DNA of 64,000 bases, taken from positions 160,001-224,000 of the forward strand of contig JAJTWR010000113.1 in the NCBI GenBank assembly GCA_021613335.1, given 5' to 3'. The notes beneath the pieces were generated by a model that worked only from the letters and a program-made list of their open reading frames with translations, was not told the DNA's origin and made no database searches. How positions within the stretch are numbered: position 1 is the first letter of the stretch; every line of letters begins with the position of its first letter. Position numbers and translations under genes: made by a program. The stretch comes from Whitmania pigra (Eukaryota; Annelida; Clitellata; Hirudinida; Haemopidae). This document shows, piece by piece, positions 17,190-32,000 of the stretch.

Positions 17190-20100
17190 TTTAATTTATT
17201 GAATCAAGTTAACAAAGAAAAAAAACAAGAAAAAAGCCAAGGTAAATTACTGACATATCATAATCCAAATAAGTTGACTTTGAAGTCATTTACTTTGGTT
17301 TCTGCTGTCTGCTTGCAAAAACATCCTAAACGCTCGAGGGATCTGTATTCACTGTCATTTTAAAAATAGAATTTCATAAAATGTAAGCGAAAACAGATTA
17401 ATAACTAGTTAAATCAAATCTATAATTAATTCGTTAAATAATTTATTAAATCAAGATAACAAAGAAAAAAGCTCAAGTAAATTTCTGACATTTATTATCC
17501 CAAACAAGTTATTTACTTTTGCCGATGCTTGCTTGCAAATAATCCGATTGAACTGTTTTCATTGTCATTGGCATAAATAGCTTCATAACTAGTTAAATCA
17601 ATTTGTTAAATAATTCAGTAAATCAAGATAACAAAGAAGAAAAACAAGAAAAGAGTCCAAGTAAATTTTTGAAATTTCCTAATCCAAATAGGTTGACTTT
17701 GAAGTTATTTACTCTTAAAATTTAATTCATTAAATCAAGATAACAAAGAAGAAAAGTATGAAAAAAGCCCAAGTAAATTTCTTACATACCACATTCCAAA
17801 TAAGTTGACTTTGAAGTTATTTACTGTCTCCTTAAAAAAAAAATCAAGAATCGCTCGAGGGATATGTTTTCACTGTCATTTTAAAATTAGAATTTCATAA
17901 AATGTAAGCATTAAAAGCTTAATAACTAGTTAAATCAAATCGATAAATAATTTGTTAAATAATTTATAAAATCAAGATAACAAAAAAGAAAAACATGGAA
18001 AAAGACCAAGTAAATTTTTGAAATTTCCTAATCCAAATAAGTTGACATTGAAGTTATTAACTGTCTGCTGTTGTCTGCTTGCAAATAATCACGAAATGTG
18101 CGAGAGATCTATTTTCACTGACATTATAAAAATAGAATTTCCTAAAATGTAAGCATAAACAGCTTCATAACTAGTTAAATCAATTTGTTAAATAATTCAG
18201 TAAATCAAGATAACAAAGAAGAAAAACAAGAAAAGAGTCCAAGTAAATTTTTGAAATTTCCTAATCCAAATAGGTTGACTTTGAAGTTATTTACTCTTAA
18301 AATTTAATTCATTAAATCAAGATAACAAAGAAGAAAAGTATGAAAAAAGCCCAAGTAAATTTCTTACATACCACATTCCAAATAAGTTGACTTTGAAGTT
18401 ATTTACTGTCTCCTTAAAAAAAAAATCAAGAATCGCTCGAGGGATATGTTTTCACTGTCATTTTAAAATTAGAATTTCATAAAATGTAAGCATTAAAAGC
18501 TTAATAACTAGTTAAATCAAATCGATAAATAATTTGTTAAATAATTTATAAAATCAAGATAACAAAAAAGAAAAACATGGAAAAAGACCAAGTAAATTTT
18601 TGAAATTTCCTAATCCAAATAAGTTGACATTGAAGTTATTAACTGTCTGCTGTTGTCTGCTTGCAAATAATCACGAAATGTGCGAGAGATCTATTTTCAC
18701 TGACATTATAAAAATAGAATTTCCTAAAATGTACGCATAAACAGCTTCATAACTAGTTAAATCAATTTGTTAAATAATTCAGTAAATCAAGATAACAAAG
18801 AAGAAAAACAAGAAAAGAGTCCAAGTAAATTTTTGAAATTTCCTAATCCAAATAGGTTGACTTTGAAGTTATTTACTCTTAAAATTTAATTCATTAAATC
18901 AAGATAACAAAGAAGAAAAGTATGAAAAAAGCCCAAGTAAATTTCTTACATACCATATTCCAAATAAGTTGACTTTGAAGTTATTTACTGTCTCCTTAAA
19001 AATAATCAAGAATCGCTCGAGGGATATGTTTTCACTGTCATTTTAAAATTAGAATTTCATAAAATGTAAGCATTAAAAGCTTAATAACTAGTTAAATCAA
19101 ATCGATAAATAATTTGTTAAATAATTTATAAAATCAAGATAACAAAAAAGAAAAACATGGAAAAAGACCAAGTAATTTTTGAAATTTCCTAATCCAAATA
19201 AGTTGACATTGAAGTTATTAACTGTCTGCTGTTGTCTGCTTGCAAATAATCACGAAATGTGCGAGAGATCTATTTTCACTGACATTATAAAAATAGAATT
19301 TCCTAAAATGTACGCATAAACAGCTTCATAACTAGTTAAATCAATTTGTTAAATAATTCAGTAAATCAAGATAACAAAGAAGAAAAGTATGAAAAAAGCC
19401 CAAGTAAATTTCTTACATACCACATTCCAAATAAGTTGACTTTGAAGTTATTTACTGTCTACTTTAAAAAAAATCAAGAATCGCTCGAGGGATATGTTTT
19501 CACTGTCATTTTAAAATTAGAATTTCATAAAATGTAAGCATTAAAAGCTTAATAACTAGTTAAATCAAATCGATAAATAATTTGTTAAATAATTTATAAA
19601 ATCAAGATAACAAAAAAGAAAAACATGGAAAAAGACCAAGTAAATTTTTGAAATTTCCTAATCCAAATAAGTTGACATTGAAGTTATTAACTGTCTGCTG
19701 TTGTCTGCTTGCAAATAATCACGAAATGTGCGAGAGATCTATTTTCACACTGACATTATAAAAATAGAATTTCCTAAAATGTACGCATAAACAGCTTCAT
19801 AACTAGTTAAATCAATTTGTTAAATAATTCAGTAAATCAAGATAACAAAGAAGAAAAACAAGAAAAGAGTCCAAGTAAATTTTTGAAATTTCCTAATCCA
19901 AATAGGTTGACTTTGAAGTTATTTACTCTTAAAATTTAATTCATTAAATCAAGATAACAAAGAAGAAAAGTATGAAAAAAGCCCAAGTAAATTTCTTACA
20001 TACCACATTCCAAATAAGTTGACTTTGAAGTTATTTACTGTCTCCTTAAAAAAAAAAGTCAAGAATCGCTCGAGGGATATGTTTTCACTGTCATTTTAAA

Positions 20101-23100
20101 ATTAGAATTTCATAAAATGTAAGCATTAAAAGCTTAATAACTAGTTAAATCAAATCGATAAATAATTTGTTAAATAATTTATAAAATCAAGATAACAAAA
20201 AAGAAAAACATGGAAAAAGACCAAGTAAATTTTTGAAATTTCCTAATCCAAATAAGTTGACATTGAAGTTATTAACTGTCTGCTGTTGTCTGCTTGCAAA
20301 TAATCACGAAATGTGCGAGAGATCTATTTTCACTGACATTATAAAAATAGAATTTCCTAAAATGTACGCATAAACAGCTTCATAACTAGTTAAATCAATT
20401 TGTTAAATAATTCAGTAAATCAAGATAACAAAGAAGAAAAACAAGAAAAGAGTCCAAGTAAATTTTTGAAATTTCCTAATCCAAATAGGTTGACTTTGAA
20501 GTTATTTACTCTTAAAATTTAATTCATTAAATCAAGATAACAAAGAAGAAAAGTATGAAAAAAGCCCAAGTAAATTTCTTACATACCATATTCCAAATAA
20601 GTTGACTTTGAAGTTATTTACTGTCTCCTTAAAAATAATCAAGAATCGCTCGAGGGATATGTTTTCACTGTCATTTTAAAATTAGAATTTCATAAAATGT
20701 AAGCATTAAAAGCTTAATAACTAGTTAAATCAAATCGATAAATAATTTGTTAAATAATTTATAAAATCAAGATAACAAAAAAGAAAAACATGGAAAAAGA
20801 CCAAGTAAATTTTTGAAATTTCCTAATCCAAATAAGTTGACATTGAAGTTATTAACTGTCTGCTGTTGTCTGCTTGCAAATAATCACGAAATGTGCGAGA
20901 GATCTATTTTCACTGACATTATAAAAATAGAATTTCCTAAAATGTACGCATAAACAGCTTCATAACTAGTTAAATCAATTTGTTAAATAATTCAGTAAAT
21001 CAAGATAACAAAGAAGAAAAGTATGAAAAAAGCCCAAGTAAATTTCTTACATACCACATTCCAAATAAGTTGACTTTGAAGTTATTTACTGTCTACTTTA
21101 AAAAAAATCAAGAATCGCTCGAGGGATATGTTTTCACTGTCATTTTAAAATTAGAATTTCATAAAATGTAAGCATTAAAAGCTTAATAACTAGTTAAATC
21201 AAATCATAAATAATTTGTTAAATAATTTATAAAATCAAGATAACAAAAAAGAAAAACATGGAAAAAGACCAAGTAAATTTTTGAAATTTCCTAATCCAAA
21301 TAAGTTGACATTGAAGTTATTAACTGTCTGCTGTTGTCTGCTTGCAAATAATCACGAAATGTGCGAGAGATCTATTTTCACTGACATTATAAAAATAGAA
21401 TTTCCTAAAATGTACGCATAAACAGCTTCATAACTAGTTAAATCAATTTGTTAAATAATTCAGTAAATCAAGATAACAAAGAAGAAAAACAAGAAAAGAG
21501 TCCAAGTAAATTTTTGAAATTTCCTAATCCAAATAGGTTGACTTTGAAGTTATTTACTCTTAAAATTTAATTCATTAAATCAAGATAACAAAGAAGAAAA
21601 GTATGAAAAAAGCCCAAGTAAATTTCTTACATACCACATTCCAAATAAGTTGACTTTGAAGTTATTTACTGTCTCCTTAAAAAAAAAAGTCAAGAATCGC
21701 TCGAGGGATATGTTTTCACTGTCATTTTAAAATTAGAATTTCATAAAATGTAAGCATTAAAAGCTTAATAACTAGTTAAATCAAATCGATAAATAATTTG
21801 TTAAATAATTTATAAAATCAAGATAACAAAAAAGAAAAACATGGAAAAAGACCAAGTAAATTTTTGAAATTTCCTAATCCAAATAAGTTGACATTGAAGT
21901 TATTAACTGTCTGCTGTTGTCTGCTTGCAAATAATCACGAAATGTGCGAGAGATCTATTTTCACTGACATTATAAAAATAGAATTTCCTAAAATGTACGC
22001 ATAAACAGCTTCATAACTAGTTAAATCAATTTGTTAAATAATTCAGTAAATCAAGATAACAAAGAAGAAAAACAAGAAAAGAGTCCAAGTAAATTTTTGA
22101 AATTTCCTAATCCAAATAGGTTGACTTTGAAGTTATTTACTCTTAAAATTTAATTCATTAAATCAAGATAACAAAGAAGAAAAGTATGAAAAAAGCCCAA
22201 GTAAATTTCTTACATACCACATTCCAAATAAGTTGACTTTGAAGTTATTTACTGTCTCCTTAAAAAAAAAATCAAGAATCGCTCGAGGTATGTTTTCACT
22301 GTCATTTTAAAATTAGAATTTCATAAAATGTAAGCATTAAAAGCTTAATAACTAGTTAAATCAAATCGATAAATAATTTGTTAAATAATTTATAAAATCA
22401 AGATAACAAAAAAGAAAAACATGGAAAAAGACCAAGTAAATTTTTGAAATTTCCTAATCCAAATAAGTTGACATTGAAGTTATTAACTGTCTGCTGTTGT
22501 CTGCTTGCAAATAATCACGAAATGTGCGAGAGATCTATTTCATCACACTGATATATAAAAATAGAATTTCCTAAAATGTACGCATAAACAGCTTCATAAC
22601 TAGTTAAATCAATTTGTAAATAATTCAGTAAATCAAGATAACAAAGAAGAAAAACAAGAAAAGAGTCCAAGTAAATTTTTGAAATTTCCTAATCCAAATA
22701 GGTTGACTTTGAAGTTATTTACTCTTAAAATTTAATTCATTAAATCAAGATAACAAAGAAGAAAAGTATGAAAAAAGCCCAAGTAAATTTCTTACATACC
22801 ACATTCCAAATAAGTTGACTTTGAAGTTATTTACTGTCTCCTTAAAAAAAAAATCAAGAATCGCTCGAGGGATATGTTTTCACTGTCATTTTAAAATTAG
22901 AATTTCATAAAATGTAAGCATTAAAAGCTTAATAACTAGTTAAATCAAATCGATAAATAATTTGTTAAATAATTTATAAAATCAAGATAACAAAAAAGAA
23001 AAACATGGAAAAAGACCAAGTAAATTTTTGAAATTCCTAATCCAAATAAGTTGACATTGAAGTTATTAACTGTCTGCTGTTGTCTGCTTGCAAATAATCA

Positions 23101-26100
23101 CGAAATGTGCGAGAGATCTATTTTCACTGACATTATAAAAATAGAATTTCCTAAAATGTACGCATAAACAGCTTCATAACTAGTTAAATCAATTTGTTAA
23201 ATAATTCAGTAAATCAAGATAACAAAGAAGAAAAACAAGAAAAGAGTCCAAGTAAATTTTTGAAATTTCCTAATCCAAATAGGTTGACTTTGAAGTTATT
23301 TACTCTTAAAATTTAATTCATTAAATCAAGATAACAAAGAAGAAAAGTATGAAAAAAGCCCAAGTAAATTTCTTACATACCACATTCCAAATAAGTTGAC
23401 TTTGAAGTTATTTACTGTCTCCTTAAAAAAAAAATCAAGAATCGCTCGAGGGATATGTTTTCACTGTCATTTTAAAATTAGAATTTCATAAAATGTAAGC
23501 ATTAAAAGCTTAATAACTAGTTAAATCAAATCGATAAATAATTTGTTAAATAATTTATAAAATCAAGATAACAAAAAAGAAAAACATGGAAAAAGACCAA
23601 GTAAATTTTTGAAATTTCCTAATCCAAATAAGTTGACATTGAAGTTATTAACTGTCTGCTGTTGTCTGCTTGCAAATAATCACGAAATGTGCGAGAGATC
23701 TATTTTCACTGACATTATAAAAATAGAATTTCCTAAAATGTACGCATAAACAGCTTCATAACTAGTTAAATCAATTTGTTAAATAATTCAGTAAATCAAG
23801 ATAACAAAGAAGAAAAGTATGAAAAAAGCCAAGTAAATTTCTTACATACCACATTCCAAATAAGTTGACTTTGAAGTTATTTACTGTCTACTTTAAAAAA
23901 AATCAAGAATCGCTCGAGGGATATGTTTTCACTGTCATTTTAAAATTAGAATTTCATAAAATGTAAGCATTAAAAGCTTAATAACTAGTTAAATCAAATC
24001 GAAAAATAAATAATTTGTTAAATAATTTATAAAATCAAGATAACAAAAAAGAAAAACATGGAAAAAGACCAAGTAAATTTTTGAAATTTCCTAATCCAAA
24101 TAAGTTGACATTGAAGTTATTAACTGTCTGCTGTTGTCTGCTTGCAAATAATCACGAAATGTGCGAGAGATCTATTTTCACTGACATTATAAAAATAGAA
24201 TTTCCTAAAATGTACGCATAAACAGCTTCATAACTAGTTAAATCAATTTGTTAAATAATTCAGTAAATCAAGATAACAAAGAAGAAAAACAAGAAAAGAG
24301 TCCAAGTAAATTTTTGAAATTTCCTAATCCAAATAGGTTGACTTTGAAGTTATTTACTCTTAAAATTTAATTCATTAAATCAAGATAACAAAGAAGAAAA
24401 GTATGAAAAAAGCCCAAGTAAATTTCTTACATACCACATTCCAAATAAGTTGACTTTGAAGTTATTTACTGTCTCCTTAAAAAAAAAAGTCAAGAATCGC
24501 TCGAGGGATATGTTTTCACTGTCATTTTAAAATTAGAATTTCATAAAATGTAAGCATTAAAAGCTTATAACTAGTTAAATCAAATCGATAAATAATTTGT
24601 TAAATAATTTATAAAATCAAGATAACAAAAAAAAAAACATGGAAAAAGACCAAGTAAATTTTTGAAATTTCCTAATCCAAATAAGTTGACATTGAAGTTA
24701 TTAACTGTCTGCTGTTGTCTGCTTGCAAATAATCACGAAATGTGCGAGAGATCTATTTTCACTGACATTATAAAAATAGAATTTCCTAAAATGTACGCAT
24801 AAACAGCTTCATAACTAGTTAAATCAATTTGTTAAATAATTCAGTAAATCAAGATAACAAAGAAGAAAAACAAGAAAAGAGTCCAAGTAAATTTTTGAAA
24901 TTTCCTAATCCAAATAGGTTGACTTTGAAGTTATTTACTCTTAAAATTTAATTCATTAAATCAAGATAACAAAGAAGAAAAGTATGAAAAAAGCCCAAGT
25001 AAATTTCTTACATACCACATTCCAAATAAGTTGACTTTGAAGTTATTTACTGTCTCCTTAAAAAAAAAAGTCAAGAATCGCTCGAGGGATATGTTTTCAC
25101 TGTCATTTTAAAATTAGAATTTCATAAAATGTAAGCATTAAAAGCTTAATAACTAGTTAAATCAAATCGATAAATAATTTGTTAAATAATTTATAAAATC
25201 AAGATAACAAAAAAGAAAAACATGGAAAAAGACCAAGTAAATTTTTGAAATTTCCTAATCCAAATAAGTTGACATTGAAGTTATTAACTGTCTGCTGTTG
25301 TCTGCTTGCAAATAATCACGAAATGTGCGAGAGATCTATTTTCACTGACATTATAAAAATAGAATTTCCTAAAATGTACGCATAAACAGCTTCATAACTA
25401 GTTAAATCAATTTGTTAAATAATTCAGTAAATCAAGATAACAAAGAAGAAAAACAAGAAAAGAGTCCAAGTAAATTTTTGAAATTTCCTAATCCAAATAG
25501 GTTGACTTTGAAGTTATTTACTCTTAAAATTTAATTCATTAAATCAAGATAACAAAGAAGAAAAGTATGAAAAAAGCCCAAGTAAATTTCTTACATACCA
25601 CATTCCAAATAAGTTGACTTTGAAGTTATTTACTGTCTCCTTAAAAAAAAAATCAAGAATCGCTCGAGGGATATGTTTTCACTGTCATTTTAAAATTAGA
25701 ATTTCATAAAATGTAAGCATTAAAAGCTTAATAACTAGTTAAATCAAATCGATAAATAATTTGTTAAATAATTTATAAAATCAAGATAACAAAAAAGAAA
25801 AACATGGAAAAAGACCAAGTAAATTTTTGAAATTTCCTAATCCAAATAAGTTGACATTGAAGTTATTAACTGTCTGCTGTTGTCTGCTTGCAAATAATCA
25901 CGAAATGTGCGAGAGATCTATTTTCACTGACATTATAAAAATAGAATTTCCTAAAATGTACGCATAAACAGCTTCATAACTAGTTAAATCAATTTGTTAA
26001 ATAATTCAGTAAATCAAGATAACAAAGAAGAAAAACAAGAAAAGAGTCCAAGTAAATTTTTGAAATTTCCTAATCCAAATAGGTTGACTTTGAAGTTATT

Positions 26101-29040
26101 TACTCTTAAAATTTAATTCATTAAATCAAGATAACAAAGAAGAAAAGTATGAAAAAAGCCCAAGTAAATTTCTTACATACCACATTCCAAATAAGTTGAC
26201 TTTGAAGTTATTTACTGTCTCCTTAAAAAAAAAATCAAGAATCGCTCGAGGGATATGTTTTCACTGTCATTTTAAAATTAGAATTTCATAAAATGTAAGC
26301 ATTAAAAGCTTAATAACTAGTTAAATCAAATCGATAAATAATTTGTTAAATAATTTATAAAATCAAGATAACAAAAAAGAAAAACATGGAAAAAGACCAA
26401 GTAAATTTTTGAAATTTCCTAATCCAAATAAGTTGACATTGAAGTTATTAACTGTCTGCTGTTGTCTGCTTGCAAATAATCACGAAATGTGCGAGAGATC
26501 TATTTTCACTGACATTATAAAAATAGAATTTCCTAAAATGTACGCATAAACAGCTTCATAACTAGTTAAATCAATTTGTTAAATAATTCAGTAAATCAAG
26601 ATAACAAAGAAGAAAAACAAGAAAAGAGTCCAAGTAAATTTTTGAAATTTCCTAATCCAAATAGGTTGACTTTGAAGTTATTTACTCTTAAAATTTAATT
26701 CATTAAATCAAGATAACAAAGAAGAAAAGTATGAAAAAAGCCCAAGTAAATTTCTTACATACCACATTCCAAATAAGTTGACTTTGAAGTTATTTACTGT
26801 CTCCTTAAAAAAAAAATCAAGAATCGCTCGAGGGATATGTTTTCACTGTCATTTTAAAATTAGAATTTCATAAAATGTAAGCATTAAAAGCTTAATAACT
26901 AGTTAAATCAAATCGATAAATAATTTGTTAAATAATTTATAAAATCAAGATAACAAAAAAGAAAAACATGGAAAAAGACCAAGTAAATTTTTGAAATTTC
27001 CTAATCCAAATAAGTTGACATTGAAGTTATTAACTGTCTGCTGTTGTCTGCTTGCAAATAATCACGAAATGTGCGAGAGATCTATTTTCACTGACATTAT
27101 AAAAATAGAATTTCCTAAAATGTACGCATAAACAGCTTCATAACTAGTTAAATCAATTTGTTAAATAATTCAGTAAATCAAGATAACAAAGAAGAAAAGT
27201 ATGAAAAAAGCCCAAGTAAATTTCTTACATACCACATTCCAAATAAGTTGACTTTGAAGTTATTTACTGTCTACTTTAAAAAAAATCAAGAATCGCTCGA
27301 GGGATATGTTTTCACTGTCATTTTAAAATTAGAATTTCATAAAATGTAAGCATTAAAAGCTTAATAACTAGTTAAATCAAATCGATAAATAATTTGTTAA
27401 ATAATTTATAAAATCAAGATAACAAAAAAGAAAAACATGGAAAAAGACCAAGTAAATTTTTGAAATTTCCTAATCCAAATAAGTTGACATTGAAGTTATT
27501 AACTGTCTGCTGTTGTCTGCTTGCAAATAATCACGAAATGTGCGAGAGATCTATTTTCACTGACATTATAAAAATAGAATTTCCTAAAATGTACGCATAA
27601 ACAGCTTCATAACTAGTTAAATCAATTTGTTAAATAATTCAGTAAATCAAGATAACAAAGAAGAAAAACAAGAAAAGAGTCCAAGTAAATTTTTGAAATT
27701 TCCTAATCCAAATAGGTTGACTTTGAAGTTATTTACTCTTAAAATTTAATTCATTAAATCAAGATAACAAAGAAGAAAAGTATGAAAAAAGCCCAAGTAA
27801 ATTTCTTACATACCACATTCCAAATAAGTTGACTTTGAAGTTATTTACTGTCTCCTTAAAAAAAAAAGTCAAGAATCGCTCGAGGGATATGTTTTCACTG
27901 TCATTTTAAAATTAGAATTTCATAAAATGTAAGCATTAAAAGCTTAATAACTAGTTAAATCAAATCGATAAATAATTTGTTAAATAATTTATAAAATCAA
28001 GATAACAAAAAAGAAAAACATGGAAAAAGACCAAGTAAATTTTTGAAATTTCCTAATCCAAATAAGTTGACATTGAAGTTATTAACTGTCTGCTGTTGTC
28101 TGCTTGCAAATAATCACGAAATGTGCGAGAGATCTATTTTCACTGACATTATAAAAATAGAATTTCCTAAAATGTACGCATAAACAGCTTCATAACTAGT
28201 TAAATCAATTTGTTAAATAATTCAGTAAATCAAGATAACAAAGAAGAAAAACAAGAAAAGAGTCCAAGTAAATTTTTGAAAATAATCCTAATCCAATAGG
28301 TTGACTTTGAAGTTATTTACTCTTAAAATTTAATTCATTAAATCAAGATAACAAAGAAGAAAAGTATGAAAAAAGCCCAAGTAAATTTCTTACATACCAC
28401 ATTCCAAATAAGTTGACTTTGAAGTTATTTACTGTCTCCTTAAAAAAAAAATCAAGAATCGCTCGAGGGATATGTTTTCACTGTCATTTTAAAATTAGAA
28501 TTTCATAAAATGTAAGCATTAAAAGCTTAATAACTAGTTAAATCAAATCGATAAATAATTTGTTAAATAATTTATAAAATCAAGATAACAAAAAAGAAAA
28601 ACATGGAAAAAACCAAGTAAATTTTTGAAATTTCCTAATCCAAATAAGTTGACATTGAAGTTATTAACTGTCTGCTGTTGTCTGCTTGCAAATAATCACG
28701 AAATGTGCGAGAGATCTATTTTCACTGACATTATAAAAATAGAATTTCCTAAAATGTACGCATAAACAGCTTCATAACTAGTTAAATCAATTGTTAAATA
28801 ATTCAGTAAATCAAGATAACAAAGAAGAAAAACAAGAAAAGAGTCCAAGTAAATTTTTGAAATTTCCTAATCCAAATAGGTTGACTTTGAAGTTATTTAC
28901 TCTTAAAATTTAATTCATTAAATCAAGATAACAAAGAAGAAAAGTATGAAAAAAGCCCAAGTAAATTTCTTACATGCCATATTCCAAATAAGTTGACTTT
29001 GAAGTTATTTACTGTCTCCTTAAAAAAAAAATCTAGAATC
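17190..29040 (+). repeat. Satellite domain 1: A-B-C higher-order repeat of about 582 bp
   Basis: After three variable lead-in monomers (from 17203), units start at 17971, 18553, 19133, 19601, 20186, 20766, 21234, 21817, 22397, 22981, 23562, 24034, 24616, 25198, 25780, 26362, 26944, 27413, 27996 and 28579. Most are 580-585 bp and consist of A (233 bp, ...AAACATGGAAAAAGACC), B (112 bp, a half-length monomer) and C (237 bp, ...AAGTATGAAAAAAGCCC). Four units (19133, 20766, 23562, 26944) lack B and are 468-472 bp. Units are nearly identical, differing by single bases and small indels. Confidence 0.95.
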
Positions 29041-32000
29041 GCGCGAGGGATATGTTTTCATTCTCAATTTAAATATATAATAATGTAAATTTAAGCATAA
29101 ACTACATAATAACTAGTTAAATCAATTCGATAAATCAAGTTACCAAAGAAGAAAAACAAGAAAATACCACAAGTAAATTTCTGACTTTTCATAATCCAAA
29201 TAATCTTTCAGTGATGTTAGTTGCTGTTTGCTGCTGTCTCCGCGCAAAAAATCATGAAACGTCCGAGTGAACTGTTTTCATTGTAATTTTAAAAATATAA
29301 TTTCGTTAAATGTTAGCATAAGCTACATAAAAACTAGTAAAATCAATTCTTGAAATATTTGTTAAATCAAGTTACCAAAAAAGAAAAACAAGAAAAGAGC
29401 CCAGGTAAATTACTAACAATTCACAATCAAAATATTTGTCTTTTCAAGATATTCATTTATTTCTATAAATCATGAAATGTCCGAATGGACTAATTTCATT
29501 GTCATTTTAAAAATATAATTTTGTTAAATGTTAGCATAAACTGCATAATAACATGTTAAATCAATATTTTAAATATTTGTTAAATCAAGTTACCAAGGAA
29601 GAAAAACAAGAAAAGAGCCCATGTAAATTACTAACAATTCACAATCAAAAAATTTGTCTTTCGAGATATTTATTTATTTCTATAAATCATGAAATGTCCG
29701 AGTGAACTGTTTTCATTCTCATTTTAAAAATATAATTTCGTTAAATGTTACTATAAAGTACATAATAACTAGTTAAATCAATTCTTTAAATATTTGTTAA
29801 ATCAAGTTACCAAAAAAGAAAAACAAGAAAATACCACAAGTAAATTACCGACATTTCATAATCAAAATAATCTTTCATTGAAGTTAGATGCTGTTTGCTG
29901 CTGTCTCCGTGCAAAAAATCATGAAATGTCAGAGTGATCTGTTTTAATTATCATTATAATTTTGTTAAATGTTAGCATTAACTGCATAATAACAAGTTAA
30001 ATCAATTTTTTAAATGTTTGTTAAATCAAGTTGCCAAAGAAGATAAACAAGAAAGTGCCACAGGTAAATTTCTGACAATTCATAATCAAAAAAACTGTCT
30101 TTCAAGTTATTTACTTATTGAAAGAAATCATGAAATGTCCGAGTGAACTGTTTTAAGTGTCATTTTAAAAATATAATTTCGTTAAATGTTAGCATAAGCT
30201 ACATAATAACTAGTTATATCAATTCAATAAATATTTGTTAAATCAAGTTACCAAGGAAGAAAAACAAGTAATGAGCCCAGGTAAATTACTGACAATTCCC
30301 AACCAAATAATTTGTCTTGCAAGATATTTACTAATTGCAAGAAATCATGAAATGCCCGAGTGAACTGTTTTCATTGTCATTTTAAAAATATAATTTTGTT
30401 AAATGTTAGCATAAGCTACATAATAACTAGTAAAATCAATTCTTTAAATATTTGTTAAATCAAGTTACCAAAAAAGAAAAACAAGAAAAGAGCACAGGTA
30501 AATTACTAACAATTCACAATCAAAAAATTTGTTTTTCAACATATTTATTTATTTCTATAAATCATAAAATGTCCGAATGAACTAATTTCATTGTCATTTT
30601 AAAAATATAGTTTTGTAAAATGTTAACATAAACTGCATAACTAGTTATATCAATTCTTTAAATATTTGTTAAATCAAGTTACCAAGGAAGAAAAACAAGA
30701 AAGTGCCACAGGTAAATTTCTGACAATTCATAATCAAAAAAAATGTCTTTCAAGTTATTTACTTATTGAAAGAAATCATGAAATGTCCGAGTGAACTGTT
30801 TTAAGTGTCATTTTAAAAATATAATTTCGTTAAATGTTAGCATAAGCTACATAATAACTAGTTATATCAATTTTTTAAATGTTTATTGAATCAAGTTACC
30901 AAGGAAGAAAAACAAGTAAAGAGCTCAGGTAAATTACTGACAATTCACAATCAAAATATTTGTCTTTTCAAGATATTCATTTATTTCTATAAATCATGAA
31001 ATGTCCGAATGGACTAATTTCATTGTCATTTTAAAAATATAATTTTGTTAAATGTTAGCATAAACTGCATAACTAGTTATATCAATATTTTAAATATTTG
31101 TTAAATCAAGTTACCAAGAAAGAAAAACAAGAAAAGAGCCCAGGTAAATTACTAACAATTCACAATCAAAATATTTGTCTTTTCAAGATATTCATTTATT
31201 TATATAAATCATGAAATATCCGAGTGAACTGTTTTTATTGTCGTTTCAAAAATGTAATTTTGTAAAATGTAAGCGTAAACTGCATAATTACTAATTAAAT
31301 TAATTCGTTAAATCAAGTTACCAAAGAAGAAAAACAAGAAAACAGCCCAAGTAAAATTCTGACATTTCATAATCCAAATAATTTGACTTTCAAGTTATGT
31401 AATGTTTGCTGCTGTCCTTTTGCCAAAAATCATGAAACGCTCGAGGGATATGTTTTCATTATTGATTTAATTATATTATATCGTCAAATTTATGCATAAA
31501 CTACATAATATTTATTTAAATCCTTTTGTTAATTGTTTGTTAAATCAAGTTACTAAAGAAGATAAACAAGAAAGTGCCACAGGTAAATTTCTGACAAATC
31601 ATAATCAAAAAATTTGTCTTTCAAGTTATTTACTTATTGCAAGAAATCATGAAATGTCCGAGTGAACTGTTTTCATTGTAATTTTAAAAATATAATTTCG
31701 TTAAATGTTAGCATAAGCTACATAAAAACTAGTAAAATCAATTCTTGAAATATTTGTTAAATCAAGTTACCAAAAAAGAAAAACAAGAAAAGAGCCCAGG
31801 TAAATTACTAACAATTCACAATCAAAATATTTGTCTTTCAACATATTTATTTATTTCTATAAATCATGAAATGTCCGAATGAACTAATTACATTGTCATT
31901 TTAAAAATATAATTTCGTTAAATGTTAGCAGAAACTGCATAATAACATGTTAAATCAATTTTTTAATTATTTGTTAAATCAAGTTACAAAGGAAGAAAAA

